Assembly (NCBI GenBank): GCA_037074615.1 | Contig: CM073547.1 | Span: 14,476,501 to 14,540,500 of the forward strand | Source: Leucaena leucocephala | Lineage: Eukaryota > Streptophyta > Magnoliopsida > Fabales > Fabaceae | DNA length: 64,000 bases | Direction of reading: 5' to 3' | Part shown: positions 22,330 to 33,796 of the stretch, one piece after another | How the letters are laid out: every line of letters begins with the position of its first letter | Position numbering within the stretch: the first letter of the stretch is position 1 | Notes under the pieces: model-generated | Told to the model about the DNA's origin: nothing | Database searches by the model: none | The model's input: the letters and a program-made list of their open reading frames with translations, nothing else | Made by a program: the position numbers and the translations under genes

Positions 22330-22985
22330 TTCAAATTTTCTAGGCTGGCCTTTTTGGAATTTTTACTCCTGGCATGAAATGAATTTGATGTTGAATTCCT
22401 CTAATTGGTGGTAAATCAGAATTTCTTTAGGAAATACATCTTCAAATTCCTGAAACTAAGAACCATAAATACTTGGAAAGAAAGAGTCAATATCATTTGT
22501 GTTCAAAACGGATTCGTTGTAAACAAGGAGAAGCAAATGCTATTCAACTTCACTTTCTTCTTTTCTTTTATCTCTTCATTCTTTTTCTGTATTTATTTTT
22601 TGAGCTCTCAACTTTTCTCTCCTTTTCACTTTTATATCTTTTTGACTTCTCCCTCTCATTTTTCTCATTTTTTCATATCAATCTCATTTTTACCTCTATT
22701 TTTTCATCTTGAGTTGATCCTTATACACCTGCTTAGGCATCAGTGGTACAAGAGTAATGGGTCTATTGTTCACTACAAAAGAATATCTATTTGTAAACCT
22801 ATCCTTCTTCACTTTTCTATCAAAAACCCAAGGCCTTCCTAACAAATATGTCTGGTAGCATAGGAATAACATCATGCAATAATTCGTCACAATATTTTAC
22901 AATTGAGAAAGAAATTAGAACTTGCTTATCAACTTTAATTTCCCCACATTCATTCAACTTGATATGATACAAATTGTATATGGTG
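22330..22985 (-). pseudogene. Chromovirus protease and lysine-rich linker
   Basis: On the minus strand from 22985 downward: LNECGEIKVDKQVLISFS, then LLGRPWVFDRKVKKDRFTNR, YSFVVNNRPITLVPLMP. These are the protease C-terminal half and its flank in Reina-like chromoviruses. A lysine/glutamate-rich linker follows at about 22545-22710, which makes the opposite strand TC-rich. The pre-RT motif PPIRGIQHQIHFMPG comes next, and the piece ends at GGCCAGCCTA (22343-22352). It has frameshifts near 22860 and in the linker. The plus-strand Phe/Leu/Ser frames 22405-22842 are its antisense. Confidence 0.75.
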
Positions 22986-24539
22986 TTTTTGACATTTTTA
23001 AGGGTTTTGTGACAAGTTTACCATTCATTTTATGCTTGTAATTGTACTTTTATAGTAATACATGATTGTGGGTGACAATATGTTGATTAAAGGGTAAAAT
23101 GGTAAATTAACTCTTTTAAACTGCAAATATGATATTATTTAATTAGTTAGGCTTTTATAGTGAGCTTTGATTTTGAATTGTGGGTGTTTTGGAGGAGAAC
23201 CAATGACCTAATGCGAAGTAGAGATAAAATCACTAGACAAAGAGGATATGAATCATGAAAGTCAGCTTCTGTAATGTTTAGTGATAACCTCAAAGTCCAC
23301 TAGTTGTGACCTACTTTTCTCTCGAGAGGTTCTTTGTGTTCTCAAGTCACGACTAAAATTGTTAGTACTAAAACTGTGCTTTTTCATTTGGGTTACTCAG
23401 CAATTAAGGAAAGGGAGAGCAATCGGATGGGGGAGATGGGATTTTTGCCAGATTTGGCTAAGAGGCAGATGCTCATTCTCTCTCAACATTCTCTCTACAA
23501 CTTCCACTCACATCTTCCATTTTTCTTCACATTTCCATAGTTTTTCACATTTCTATACCGATTAATCCACTTCTACCATCTTTCTCATTATCTTTCCACA
23601 CCTTTATATGCACATCTCATGGCATCAATTCTAGATAGCGATTACATACAGTAAGAGCTATGAGAGGCTAGATCTTTAATTTCTCAGTGATGTACCATAT
23701 ATATTGAGCTCATGAACTGCACTAGGGAGTTTTATATCTTAATCTTCACCTAATTCATGTTGACATTTCTAGATTAAGGGATTTTATTGTATGAACAGAG
23801 ATTAAATGTCAATTGATTATTCTTATATTAGATATTGTGATTGACATTGGATGATGTGATTGTTGATTTTAATTTAAATATTTCAGTTTTGATTTATGGA
23901 TAGTTAGACCATTATCAACAACTGTTGTTATTTAATTAAATTACTTGAAGTGTATGGTTGTTGATTGATGACCATTTCAGGGGATTATCATAATATGATT
24001 TAATTACACATTAAGTGATTTTCAACAGTGCATTAATAAGTTTTTAAACTAGCTTTAATCAAAGCAGTTTAAGAACCATTAAAGCACTGGACTCAATCAA
24101 GATTTCAAAACCCCTATATCAAATTAAGAGTAATAATAGATATGTTCATCAAGTATCTTTCTTAATATATTTCTCTCACAATCCAACTCATTTTTCTTTT
24201 AATTAAAAATACAAAAACATTTACTCTTACTGTAATTTTATTTCTTGTTGCACTAATGTTTGAATCAAACCAAGAACCTATGTTTTTTACACAAGTTTTC
24301 AATGAAATTGTTTGAATCCAATTTTAATGCTCATTGAGAAGAACGATAGGGTTGTGTCTTGTACTGCATTATTGGGTTCAATCTTTATTTTGAAAGCTGG
24401 GATCGCAACAATCTCCATACGGATCTTTCAATGGCGTTGTTGATGGGGAGCCATTAGAATGGTTCCTTAGCAATTGGTTATTGATTGCATTGTCTACCTG
24501 AGTCACTTCTTTTTGTTTGAATTTTAGTTTTTGTTGTTT
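22986..24539. other. Unassigned 1.5 kb, possibly another LTR or leader
   Basis: I recognise no protein. The stretch starts near TGTTTTTGACATTTTTAAGG, carries two decayed palindromes (CTAGTTGTGACC and AAGTCACGACTA, 23300-23355) and pyrimidine-rich text at 23455-23540. Long AT-rich text follows. Its style is that of a plant LTR plus leader. I see no second copy in the window, so no LTR can be proved. Confidence 0.4.
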
Positions 24540-24932
24540 CATTGCATAGCTTTCCTCTCCATGTGATTTTTGTTGTAGCACATGGATCCCCACTTGCTTC
24601 TATTTTAGTTCCTTAATTCCATCACATGCTTAATATGCTTACTTCTTCCCTCCAGCATATGCTTAAATATCCTTGTCTCCATATGTCAATCTGTTTCATT
24701 TGTACAGCAGCAAGTTATCTTAGTAATCAATAAGCATTTCCTGAAATGGGAATTTAAAAGATATAAACTATTTGTCTAATAAGATAATATTCCAATATAT
24801 GCCTAAAATTATATCAATTAATTCCCAACTATTTTAATTTTAATATTATTAATTAATTGCTCAATAAATTGATAAATGGGGATAAAAATCAATAATAAAA
24901 CTCTCTTTAAACATACTAAAATACTACAAATA
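24540..24932 (-). mobile_element. Inverted Athila LTR fragment
   Basis: On the minus strand this matches the first 390 bp of the A-type LTR, including the GGAATATTATCTTATTAG block. The extreme start (about 8 bases, TGATAAAC) is missing: at 24932 the LTR joins protease sequence of element G. A short duplication at the join suggests end-joining. Confidence 0.8.
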
Positions 24933-24944
24933 TGAAGCATAGGT

Positions 24945-25650
24945 ATGAATCAAGCCATGAAATACACTTTCAAGACAATCATAGGTATGAAGCATAATTA
25001 TATTACAATGGAAGTTGGAGAACATGTCACTTTCAATATGAATCAAGCCATGAAATACCCTTTTGACAATTCTTCTTTTGTTGGGTTAAATGCTATTGAT
25101 TATGTTATTGAAGAGACTAAGGATGAGCATGAATTCAGTTTGCATGATGGGGATGATTCACTGTTGCATAAATTTCACAATTCTCATGAAGCATCTTAGG
25201 ATCATGTTGATTCAAATTCATCTTTAAGTACTTATGATGATTATTTTACATCTCGTTCTTCTATTTATACTTTTTCCTATTCTTGTGGAAGTAATGCACC
25301 ATGTTTCAATTACTTAGATGTAAATAGCATGCTTTTAGTTTCTCAATATTTCTCATTCCATCAAATTTTGATTCAATTTTATTATTTGCAAGTGAAATTG
25401 CTTTTGTAAAAGAATTATTGAGTGACTTTGCAGGATTACAAGACATTTTGGAAGTTGGAAGTGGAATAAATGATGAAGGGTTAAGCTTATGTGAACACAA
25501 GCCACGATGTGAAGATCTTCATGTCGCGATTGGATATCAACTTATTGAGGGAGAGACTCTCTGTGAAAATAGGTTATGACTAGATGATTGTTTGGCCACG
25601 ACCAAATACTCTAGAGACTTGAAGTCGCCACCAAAGGATGATCAAGGCGC
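24945..25650 (+). pseudogene. Protease end and spacer, element G
   Basis: The frame 24945-25199 includes MKHNYITMEVGEHVTFN, MNQAMKYPFDNSSFVGLN and IDYVIEETKDEHEFSL. This matches the protease C-terminal flank of H (SIIMEAGDNFITFN and so on). The catalytic loop is not present. After the stop at 25197 the spacer continues as weak coding sequence and ends in palindrome copies (25520-25640) before the LTR at 25652. Confidence 0.8.
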
Positions 25651-25651
25651 G

Positions 25652-27010
25652 TGGTAAACTCTTGTTTTTATATTGATTTTAGTGTGTTTAAAGAGAATTT
25701 TATCATTGATTTTGTTTCCATTTACTATTATATTGAGCAATTAACAAATAAAATAAAATGAGAATAATGGGCAATTAATTGATATGATTTTGGTCATATA
25801 TTGGAATATTATCTTATTATATAAATAATTTATATTTTTAAATTCTCATTTCAGGAAGTGACAACTGGACTGAATAGAGTGACAATTGGATTGAACAAAG
25901 TGGCTAATAGATTGGGCACATGGCTAACAAAAATAAGTACGCTAATAGATTGTTGGACACATGTGTTGGCACTAGAAAGGAGACTCCATGCATTGAGTTA
26001 CGCAAATTAGACAGCATCCTTTCTAGCTTTCATTCACGTCATATCAGCTCACTTATTCCATGCCAGTCATTATTCATTCCACAGCTGAGGGCATCAGATC
26101 TATTCTAAATCTCTCTCATTTTAGACCACACTCTTACTCCATCCAGATCTGACTTCTCTCTCCATCTCTATTCTCTCTCTCTATCTGCACTCTTGCTTTG
26201 TGGACAGGAGAACTAGAGGAACATTCCACTTTCATCTTCACTTTCTTCTTCTGCATTCACCATGGCTGTTGTTCTACTTGTTGTTGCTGTTGAAGTTCTA
26301 ATAGCAATGCAAGGCTATATCTACTGTGCTCTCTTGGAGAAGATGCTGAGCCCAAGTCCATGATTTGCATAAGGGAGATCATATTCTCATTTGCTTTAGT
26401 CTAGAATAATGATTCAGCTATGCGAGTTATGTATATCAATCTATATTTCCAGACTCTGAACTGATTAATGATTAAGTACATAGAATTAGTTTGTGATGAA
26501 TTTCTGTTAGGCCAAGTTGGTCTCTTTCTGATTCTATATTTGAATTGTACTATCAGTCTGGCTGAGTTGGTCATTTTTTATGTTTGATTCAATTGATTTT
26601 TCATAGTTATGCCTGATAATAGGAAGATTAATTCATCATTTGTTTTTCTTACCTAGATAATTTTTATCTTGCTGTTGAAATTCACAGTTGTGAGATTGAT
26701 TGCAAGAAGCTAGCGGTTTGTTGGCTTATCATTTACATTCGATTTGACTCGATATTCTTAGTGGACTAGGAAGGCTAAGGGCTATCTTCAAGGGAACACT
26801 TTTATCATAGATTCATTACCTCATCATTAACACTTAAATTATAAATAGTATCATATAATTTACATTCAAAAGTTATTCAATATATCATCTCACAATTCAT
26901 TGCATTAACTTGTTAAATTGTGGCTCATTGGATTAGTTAAGTACTTTAACATCCATTTCGGCTTATTGTAAATCAACCGAGGTTAGCTTCACTTTACTAT
27001 AGGTTAGTTA
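25652..27010 (+). mobile_element. Athila LTR inserted in spacer of G, 3' end lost
   Basis: Starts TGGTAAACTCTTGTTTTTAT, a decayed TGATAAACTC, and runs to GGTTAGTTA at 27010. About 35 bp of the usual end are missing. Spacer text of G is present on both sides: ACTTGAAGTC...GATGATCAAGG occurs at 25618-25646 and again at 27018-27049. No clean target duplication is left. It is most simply a solo LTR whose right end was deleted. Confidence 0.78.
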
Positions 27011-28510
27011 CTCTAAAGACTTGAAGTCATCACCAAATGATGATCAAGGCATGACCAAACACTCCACAGATGCTCTCTGTGAATTTGAGTCACAATGAGA
27101 AGTTGAAGATAAACCTGAGAGGTCACGACTTGGAATGTCTGATGTAATTAGTGAACTTCAAATTTCTTTAATTCCACATTCCAATGTTTTGGTTAAAGCC
27201 CCAATATGTTCTAACTCTACTTTTTCTTACTTGCATTCTAAGATTACATCTCATACCTTACCATTTTTGAATGATTTGATCTCTAATAATGATGTAGGTA
27301 TAAAGGGTGATGAATTCAAGCATGTTGTAGCTGTAAATCAAGTTAAGTTTGGTGCAACGCATGAAGAGATTAATAGCAAAATAGAGAGTTCAAATGAGTT
27401 GAACATGAGCAACTTTCAAGAATCTACAAAGGGGAGTATCTCTAATCCTTTCTATTTTTCAACAGCCAGAATTAGAGTTAGAAGATTTACCTTCTAACCT
27501 TAATATTCTTATATTGAGCCATACTCAAAATTGCCAGTAATAATTTATAATTCTTTAATTGTTAGTGAAGAGTCTAGGTTATTAAGTATGCTTAGGAAGA
27601 AGAATAGAGAGGCTTTAGGTTGTCAATTAGCTGATATAAAAGAGATAGATATCACTATTTGCACTCATAGGATTTTGCTTAATGAAGTTGCAAACCAATT
27701 AAACAACCCCAAAGGAGACTGAACCCATTGATCTATGATATTGTTAGGAATGAAATTAGTAAATTGCTGAAGGTAGGGATCATTTATAACATTTCAGATA
27801 GTGAATGGGTATCTCCTATTCATGTAGTGCCTAAAAAGAGTCAAATAACAGTAGTGAAGATTGAGAATAATGAATTGATACCTACTAAAGTACAAAATTC
27901 ATGGAGGGTTTGTATTTATTATAGAAAGTTGAATGACTACTAGGAAAGACCATTTTCCTTTGCCTTTTATTGATGCTAGAGAGATTAGCAGGTAAAAGTC
28001 ACTATTGTTTCTTAGATGGATATTCAGGCTACTTTCATATTCTAATAGATCCAAGGGACCAATAAAATACAACATTCACATGTCTCTTTGGTACATATGC
28101 CGACAAGAGAATGCCATTTGGTTTGTGTAATACTCCTAGCACATTTTAGGGTTGTATTCTTTCTATATTTGCTGATTTTATTGAAATATGCATGGATGAT
28201 TTTATTGTATATGACAATTCTTTTGATCAGTGTCTAGAGAGTCTTGACAAAATCCTTGCTAGATGTGTTGAGAAAAACCTAGTTTTGAACTTTGAAAAGT
28301 GTCATTTCATGGTTGATTATTGAATCGTACTTGGACATCTTATATCTAGTAAAGGAATTGAGATAGATAAAGCAAAAATTAAAGTAATTTCCTTATTGCC
28401 TTACCTCACAACTTTAAAAGAACTACAATATTTTCTGGGGCACGTTGGATTTTATAGAAGATTCATCAAAGACTTTAGCAAAATTGCTTTGCCACTCTCA
28501 AAGCTTTTGT
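27011..28510 (+). pseudogene. Athila pre-RT and reverse transcriptase, element G
   Basis: The frame 27135-27497 is the pre-RT spacer. Then come SLIVSEESRLLSMLRKKNRE (27531-27722) and the fingers blocks EWVSPIHVVPKKSQITVV and VQNSWRVCIYYRKLN (27728-27943). A frameshift at 27940 is followed by FTCLFGTYADKRMPFGLCN. The catalytic MDD codons are at 28192-28200 in EICMDDFIVYD. Then comes FLGHVGFYRRFIKDFSKIA. The polymerase triad aspartates of the MDD block are kept, but several stops break the frame. Confidence 0.88.
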
Positions 28511-29130
28511 AAAAAGACACTGCATTTGTTTTCTCTACTGAATGTAAAGATGTTTTTGAAAACTTGAAGGATAGATTGATTTCTCCACTTATTCTAACTT
28601 CATTAGATTAGGATCTTTCTTTTGAACATCATGTGATGCTTCTAATTATACTGTGGGCACTATGTTAGGTAAAAAGGAAGGCAATTTTTCTAGGGTGATC
28701 GCCTATGCCTCAAAAACACTTGATGTAGCTTAAATTAATTATCCCACTACTGAGAAAGAATTGTTTGCTATTGTAATGGCTTGGATAAATTCAGAGCATA
28801 TCTTATTAATTCTAAAGTTGTTATCTACACAGATCATGCAGCAATCAAGTATTTGTTTGTTCCATAAACCTCAATGTAAGTCAAGACTTATACGATGGAT
28901 GCTACTGCTTCAAGAGTTCGATATATAAGTGAAGGATCGAGCTATTAATGTGAACTATGTTACAGATCATCTAAACATATTACAAGCAGAGACAAGAGGA
29001 ATACTTAATCTTGATCTTATTTGTGATTCTTTCCCTGATCAATCTCTTTGTTCGGTTGTTATTGTAGAACCTTGGTATACTCATTTAGTTAATTTCATTG
29101 AAATTAGCCTAATTCCATACCATTTATCTA
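28511..29130 (+). pseudogene. Athila RNase H region, element G
   Basis: After RT the plus strand shows ENLKDRLISPLILTSLD, then a frame shift to ASNYTVGTMLGKKEGNFS, YASKTLDVA, TTEKELFAIVMA, then SKVVIYTDHAAIKYL and VTDHLNILQAET. These are RNase H blocks of Ty3/gypsy pol, where Asp residues bind metal. The last Asp-containing block reads YVTDHL where J has MVADHLSRL. The frame 28929-29138 is its end. Confidence 0.82.
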
Positions 29131-29139
29131 AATTCTAGG

Positions 29140-30255
29140 CACAAAAACTCGAGTAAATCTAAATACTTTATTTGGGACAAACTTTTTCTGTGGAAGTTGT
29201 ATTCATATCAAGTATTAAGACGACGTGTCCCTAACCAAGATCACAAATCAGTCTTAGAAGCATGCAATTCATGGGTTTATGGGGGTCATTATGGGGGAAA
29301 GAACTACACATAGGGTCCTTAAATCTAGGTTTCATTGGCCTTTCCTTTTCAAAGATGCTTTTGAATTTTGTAAAATTTGTGATAGGTGCAAAGATTTGGG
29401 GGATTAGTAAGCTTCATGAGATGTCGCAACAACCTATTATATTTTACAAGGTTTTTTATGTATGGGGAATAGATTTCATAGGACCTTTTTGACCTTCAGC
29501 TAGATTTCATTACATTCTTTGGGCTTTAGACTTTTTATCTATGTGGGTAGAGGCTATTCCAATTAGACTAGATGATACTCAAATGGTCTCCAAGTTTCTA
29601 AGGTCTCATATCTTTAGTAGATATGGAGTACCAAAAGCATTAATTATTGATCAAGGTACCTATTTTTGCAATAAATTAATCAATAACTTATTAGCAAAAT
29701 ATAGTGTAACTCATGAAGTCTCAACCTCATACCACCCTCAAGCCAATAGTCTGCCAGATGTTTCTAATAGGGAAATCAAGTATATTTTAGAAAAGATTGT
29801 TAAGACATCCAATAAGAATTGGAACTTAAGATTAAATGATGCTTTATGGGCATACAGAACAGCTTTTAAAACCCCTCTAAGCATGTCCCCTTATAGGACG
29901 ATATTTGGGAAAGCTTATCACATGACTGTGGAAATAGAGCATAATACATATTGGGTAGTGAAAGCTTGTAATGAGGGCCTTGTAGAAGCTATTTTAGAAA
30001 GGATGTTGCAGATTCAAGAGCTAGAATAGATAGACTAGATGCTTATAGTAGTAGTTCTAAAATTTATAAGCTTAGGACAAAATTAATTCATGATGCTCAT
30101 ATTCTGAGAAAGAGGTTTAAGGAGGGCGATAAAGTGTTAAGGTACCAAGCTAGGTTCAAAGTCAAACATGGTAAATTTAAAACTAGCTAAGATGGACCTT
30201 ACACAGTTGTTAAAGTTCACTGGATGATTGAGTTGAAAGAGGAGGTGATGGGCAA
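29140..30255 (+). pseudogene. Athila integrase, element G
   Basis: The frame 29262-29492 has QQPIIFYKVFYVWGIDFIGPF with the first catalytic Asp. The frame 29541-30029 is 162 codons long. It contains MWVEAIPIRLDD, LIIDQGTYFCNKL with the second Asp, SYHPQANSLPDVSNREIKYI, LNDALWAYRTAFKTPLSMSP and VVKACN. The Glu position (Q.E.SN in relatives) reads P-D-V-S-N, a Glu to Asp change. The C-terminal part reaches VVKVHWMIELKEE near 30245 and is then replaced by chromovirus sequence. Confidence 0.9.
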
Positions 30256-30618
30256 TTAATCCAAATGGCATGACTAACCACTCATATAAACCATGTTTTG
30301 TTTTGAAAGCAGTTTTCCACTCATCCCCTTCCCTCATTCTAATTTGATGGTATCCAGATTTCAAATCAATTTTAGAGAAGATAATGAAACCATGCAATTC
30401 ATCAAGCATATCATGTAATCTAGGAATGTGATGGCGATACTTTATAGTGATATTATTCACAACTCTACAATCAATAGACATCCTCCACATTCTATCTTTC
30501 TTCTAGAATAGCAGAAGGACTTAAACTTTCTCTAACATATTCATTTGCCATGAGCTCTTCCACTTGCCTTTGAAGTTCCTTCATTTCTTCTGGATTGCTT
30601 CTATAGGCTGGCCATTTA
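30256..30618 (-). pseudogene. Chromovirus reverse transcriptase fragment
   Basis: On the minus strand: EEMKELQRQVEELMANEYVR, RESLSP, MWRMSIDCRVVNNITIKYRH, MLDELHGFIIFSKIDLKSGY, HQIRMREGDEWKTAFKTKHG, LYEWLVMPFGL. These are the RT fingers and palm blocks of chromoviruses, up to but not including the catalytic YxDD block. A frameshift after SPSAI precedes WRMSID. The left end joins Athila G; the right end is cut by the LTR of D at 30619. Confidence 0.88.
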
Positions 30619-32665
30619 TGTCACATCCTTACTTTTAACCTCAATTATACTCCATTAGAAGTGATTGGAACTAATTACATGATCATTTGCTTTGAAAACA
30701 TTCATTTCCAAAAGAATTGCTCTTGGGTACTGTTCACTTTTACTATTCATTTGGAAACTTCAGAACATGTCCCCTACTTTGGAAATTCATAATTAATTGT
30801 AAAAAAATCAAAATAATGTGGTTTCAATTTCTAGTGAAAGATCTTGCATAGATCTTTGAGGAAAAAATATGAAAATGAGGTTTTCTTGTCCACATGAAAT
30901 CAGTTTATTGGTTAAAAATCACTGTGCATTTGGTTAAATCTGGAAGTTTCAGTTTCTTCGCTTAACTTCAAAAATTCATTTCTCTTTGGTTACTTATCCA
31001 AATGAACTGTTTTACCTATGGATTTGAAGCTCTAGATATCCTCTTTAAGCTCATAAAACTTCATAGAAAAACTCATTCATTTGATATATGAAAACATTGC
31101 GTGAACGTCACTACCTCTTAGCACTCATTTTATCTCAATTCCAGATCTTACCTCCAACTTTGGAAAATCATAACAATTTGGATACTTATCTCAATTCCAT
31201 ATCTTACTTCCAATTTGCTAGAACAAAGCTCAAGATCAAGGGAGATGATTACCTTGCTTCTTGCTTCAAGTCGTGTGCTTCTTTCTTGGTTGAGTGGAAA
31301 TTTTGCAAGAGTTTCCACATGGTTCCAAGGGCTTCCGAATAGGTCTGAAATGAGGGGGTATTTATAGAGAAATTTTGGTGAAAATGGATGGCCAAGATTG
31401 ATTTGTACACTATTTGATCCAAGGGCTCACATTTAATCTGGGATTTAAATTTTTTAGAAAGAATAATTATGACATCATGTGGGACAGCTCTGGGACACCT
31501 AAGAGGGGTATGTGGTGTTCTGTCCATGTAAGGAAGCTTTGAGAAAATTTTTAGTCCAATCCGGTACCGATCAGAGCAGTTTCACAACAATCAGACTGTG
31601 TTTTGTTCCTAATTTTTTATAATATACCATGATATGTATTCTGTCTTGGAAACTAATGCCTAGGCTTCTCATACCATTGACAATGATATACTAAAGATTT
31701 ATCTGTCATCCATCCCTTAGAAAATGACCAAAATACCCTTGGTGTCCTTTCCTGCACTATACTAATCCTAAGGGCATAATTGTCATTTCACCCCTCTTTG
31801 TATGCCTCAGGGTGTATACTGGCTCAACTAATCATATTTATTCCATGTGCCACATTTTTAGCCTATCCCAGATGACCAAAATGCCTTCCATCTATCATTG
31901 GTACAATCCAGGCATCTAGGGGTATTTTTATAATTTTATATTTTTTCTGGACACTAGCCCCTTCTACTGATGAACTGGTACCCTGAGTTTCAGGCCCTTC
32001 TTGGCGTCATCATAGGCCTATATATGAAGTCATATGATCTCATTCTATCCAAGCTCATATACCGATAAGTTCTATTATCGGATCACGGGTGTTATCAAAC
32101 TCTCGTCAAAATTCGCTATTATGGGAATAATTTTTTATACAGGACTTCTTCTGTGGTTCTGTCATATTCATAACATCTGACACTGTAGGGGACACTTTCC
32201 TATAATTCCCCTACTTATATGTGATGTCCATAGAATCTAATGAAAATTCAGATAACTTTAAGACTATTAGATAATTTTTTGTTGTCTATAGCCCTAATAA
32301 AATTTATGTATCATGCTAGACTAACTAGCATATCTTCCTCTATTTACTGATGGAATGTGGGACTAAAAAACTTCCGGGCAGTTATAACCCTTTCCAGGCT
32401 GATCTTTCTATAATTACAATTTTACCCTTGAACTTTTTACTTAATTATATTTAAGTCCCTTAACTTTTGAAAATTACCACTTTTGGCCTAATTGTTATTT
32501 CTACTTTAACTTTTGGCCTTTAACCTTTTCTACTTTGCGTTTAGGTCCTTCTCTTTCTTCAATACTCATATAACCTTTATCATTTCTTCTGATCTTCGTC
32601 ATAATCGTTTCCAAACCTTTTTCCACTATCAGTATTATACAGATAGGGAAAATTAGGATATGACT
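30619..32665 (-). mobile_element. 3' LTR of element D
   Basis: On the minus strand it begins near GTCATATCCTAATTTTCCC (32665) and ends AGGATGTGACA (30619). It shares 30619-31190 with 38960-39530 and 31215-32260 with 40725-41769. It lacks the 1.2 kb that the 5' LTR has at 39531-40724. At that place it carries a 28-bp duplicate of adjacent sequence. Confidence 0.85.
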
Positions 32666-32682
32666 TTTCTACCCCCTTAAAA
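32666..32682 (-). promoter_or_regulatory. Polypurine tract of element D
   Basis: On the minus strand the run TTTTAAGGGGGTAGAA borders the LTR start, preceded by AAGGACAAAATTTAT. This layout is typical of the pol end and polypurine tract of Del/Tekay elements. Confidence 0.75.
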
Positions 32683-33189
32683 TAAATTTTGTCCTTAAAA
32701 TTTACTCAACACCTTAGTCAAAAATCTTGGATACATATCCTTATCTTCTTTTTGACTAAGGACTGGGGTATCTACTTCTCATTTTCTATTTTGACATTTT
32801 AGCGGAGTACCTTTCATGTCCGCAAAATCCTTATATCTTTACTATGATCATTCTTCTGTCATAAATCAACTCAATTAAAGTTGAACTCCAATTCATTCTA
32901 TTACTTACTTTATTGCTATGCATCTATCTACATATGGACTTTTCATCATACTAACTTGTGAGTAGTGTCCATTTCTTTCATATTAAACTCTCTCGAATAC
33001 TGCTATATGTAGGAGTTTCTGTTAATAATTCATCATACTTCTTAGAGCAATCATTTATGACTCATTCGAGTGTCTAGTAGAATTCTCTGAACATCCGCGC
33101 AACTTCATTTCTTACTTTCATATCATTACATTTCTATTCTTCTTAGCATTTTCTGTAACTCATCATAATATAGAGAGAGGACTTATATC

Positions 33190-33445
33190 ATTATTCTTTA
33201 TTTTATTGCTCTACTGCTAAATAGGAGCACATATGAGCATATAGGAGCATATAGGAGCACATACTCTAATATGCATAATACATGGCCAACATATTGCAAG
33301 ACTATGTACCTGCTCATGAATGCAAAGCTCTAACATCAGAGCTTAAGCATTCCTTCTCTTAATATGCATAGCTCTAACACTCAGAGCTTGCACAGCTCTA
33401 TCACATATAGCTTGCACTGCTCTAACATTCGGAGCTTTAGCATAT
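33190..33445. repeat. Short repeats: ATAGGAGCAC and AGCTCTAACAC motifs
   Basis: At about 33222-33262 the unit ATAGGAGCA(C/T)AT is repeated four times. From 33328 to 33443 the motif AGCTCTAACA(C)TCAGAGCTT recurs about four times, and it is itself a dyad (AGCTCT...AGAGCT). Confidence 0.7.
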
Positions 33446-33796
33446 TTTATAAACATAACATAACATAGCATAACATAATGCCTGGCATTTTATGCAAGGA
33501 GTGAAAGCTCTCATTTGCACTTTCACATGTAACATGATATTCAAACATCCTATCCCTTTAAAAGGGAGCCTCTCTATCTCTTTATAAGGCTAGCTATAAA
33601 GCCACTTCATATTGTACTTCTCAATACATATCTCTCATAACGTATCTCATTACATACTTTTCATAATATATCTCATTTCATATTTTTCATGCCGTAACAT
33701 GGCATATCTAGCTAAATCTGGTTACGTCATAGTCTATCATCTTACATAGCTCTGTGCACATATGCCAAATTTCTATGGCATTTACACCTTTCCTAT

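Larger units (their letters stand above)
24937..30255 (+). mobile_element. Athila-like element G, distinct sublineage
   Basis: Plus strand: end of protease, spacer, a truncated LTR, pre-RT, RT, RNase H and integrase to near its C-terminus. The proteins are clearly Athila-type but more divergent than those of A, B, E, H, I and J are from each other. The 5' half and the 3' UTR/LTR are absent. The join to a minus-strand chromovirus RT at about 30255 truncates it. Confidence 0.82.

Noticed and set aside
22405..22842. Phe/Leu/Ser-rich, membrane-like plus-strand frame
   Set aside because: It is the antisense of the lysine-rich linker of a chromovirus protease on the minus strand.
30614..30618. ATTTA as left target duplication of element D
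   Set aside because: The 5' LTR of D is truncated at 41769, so no right copy can be compared.
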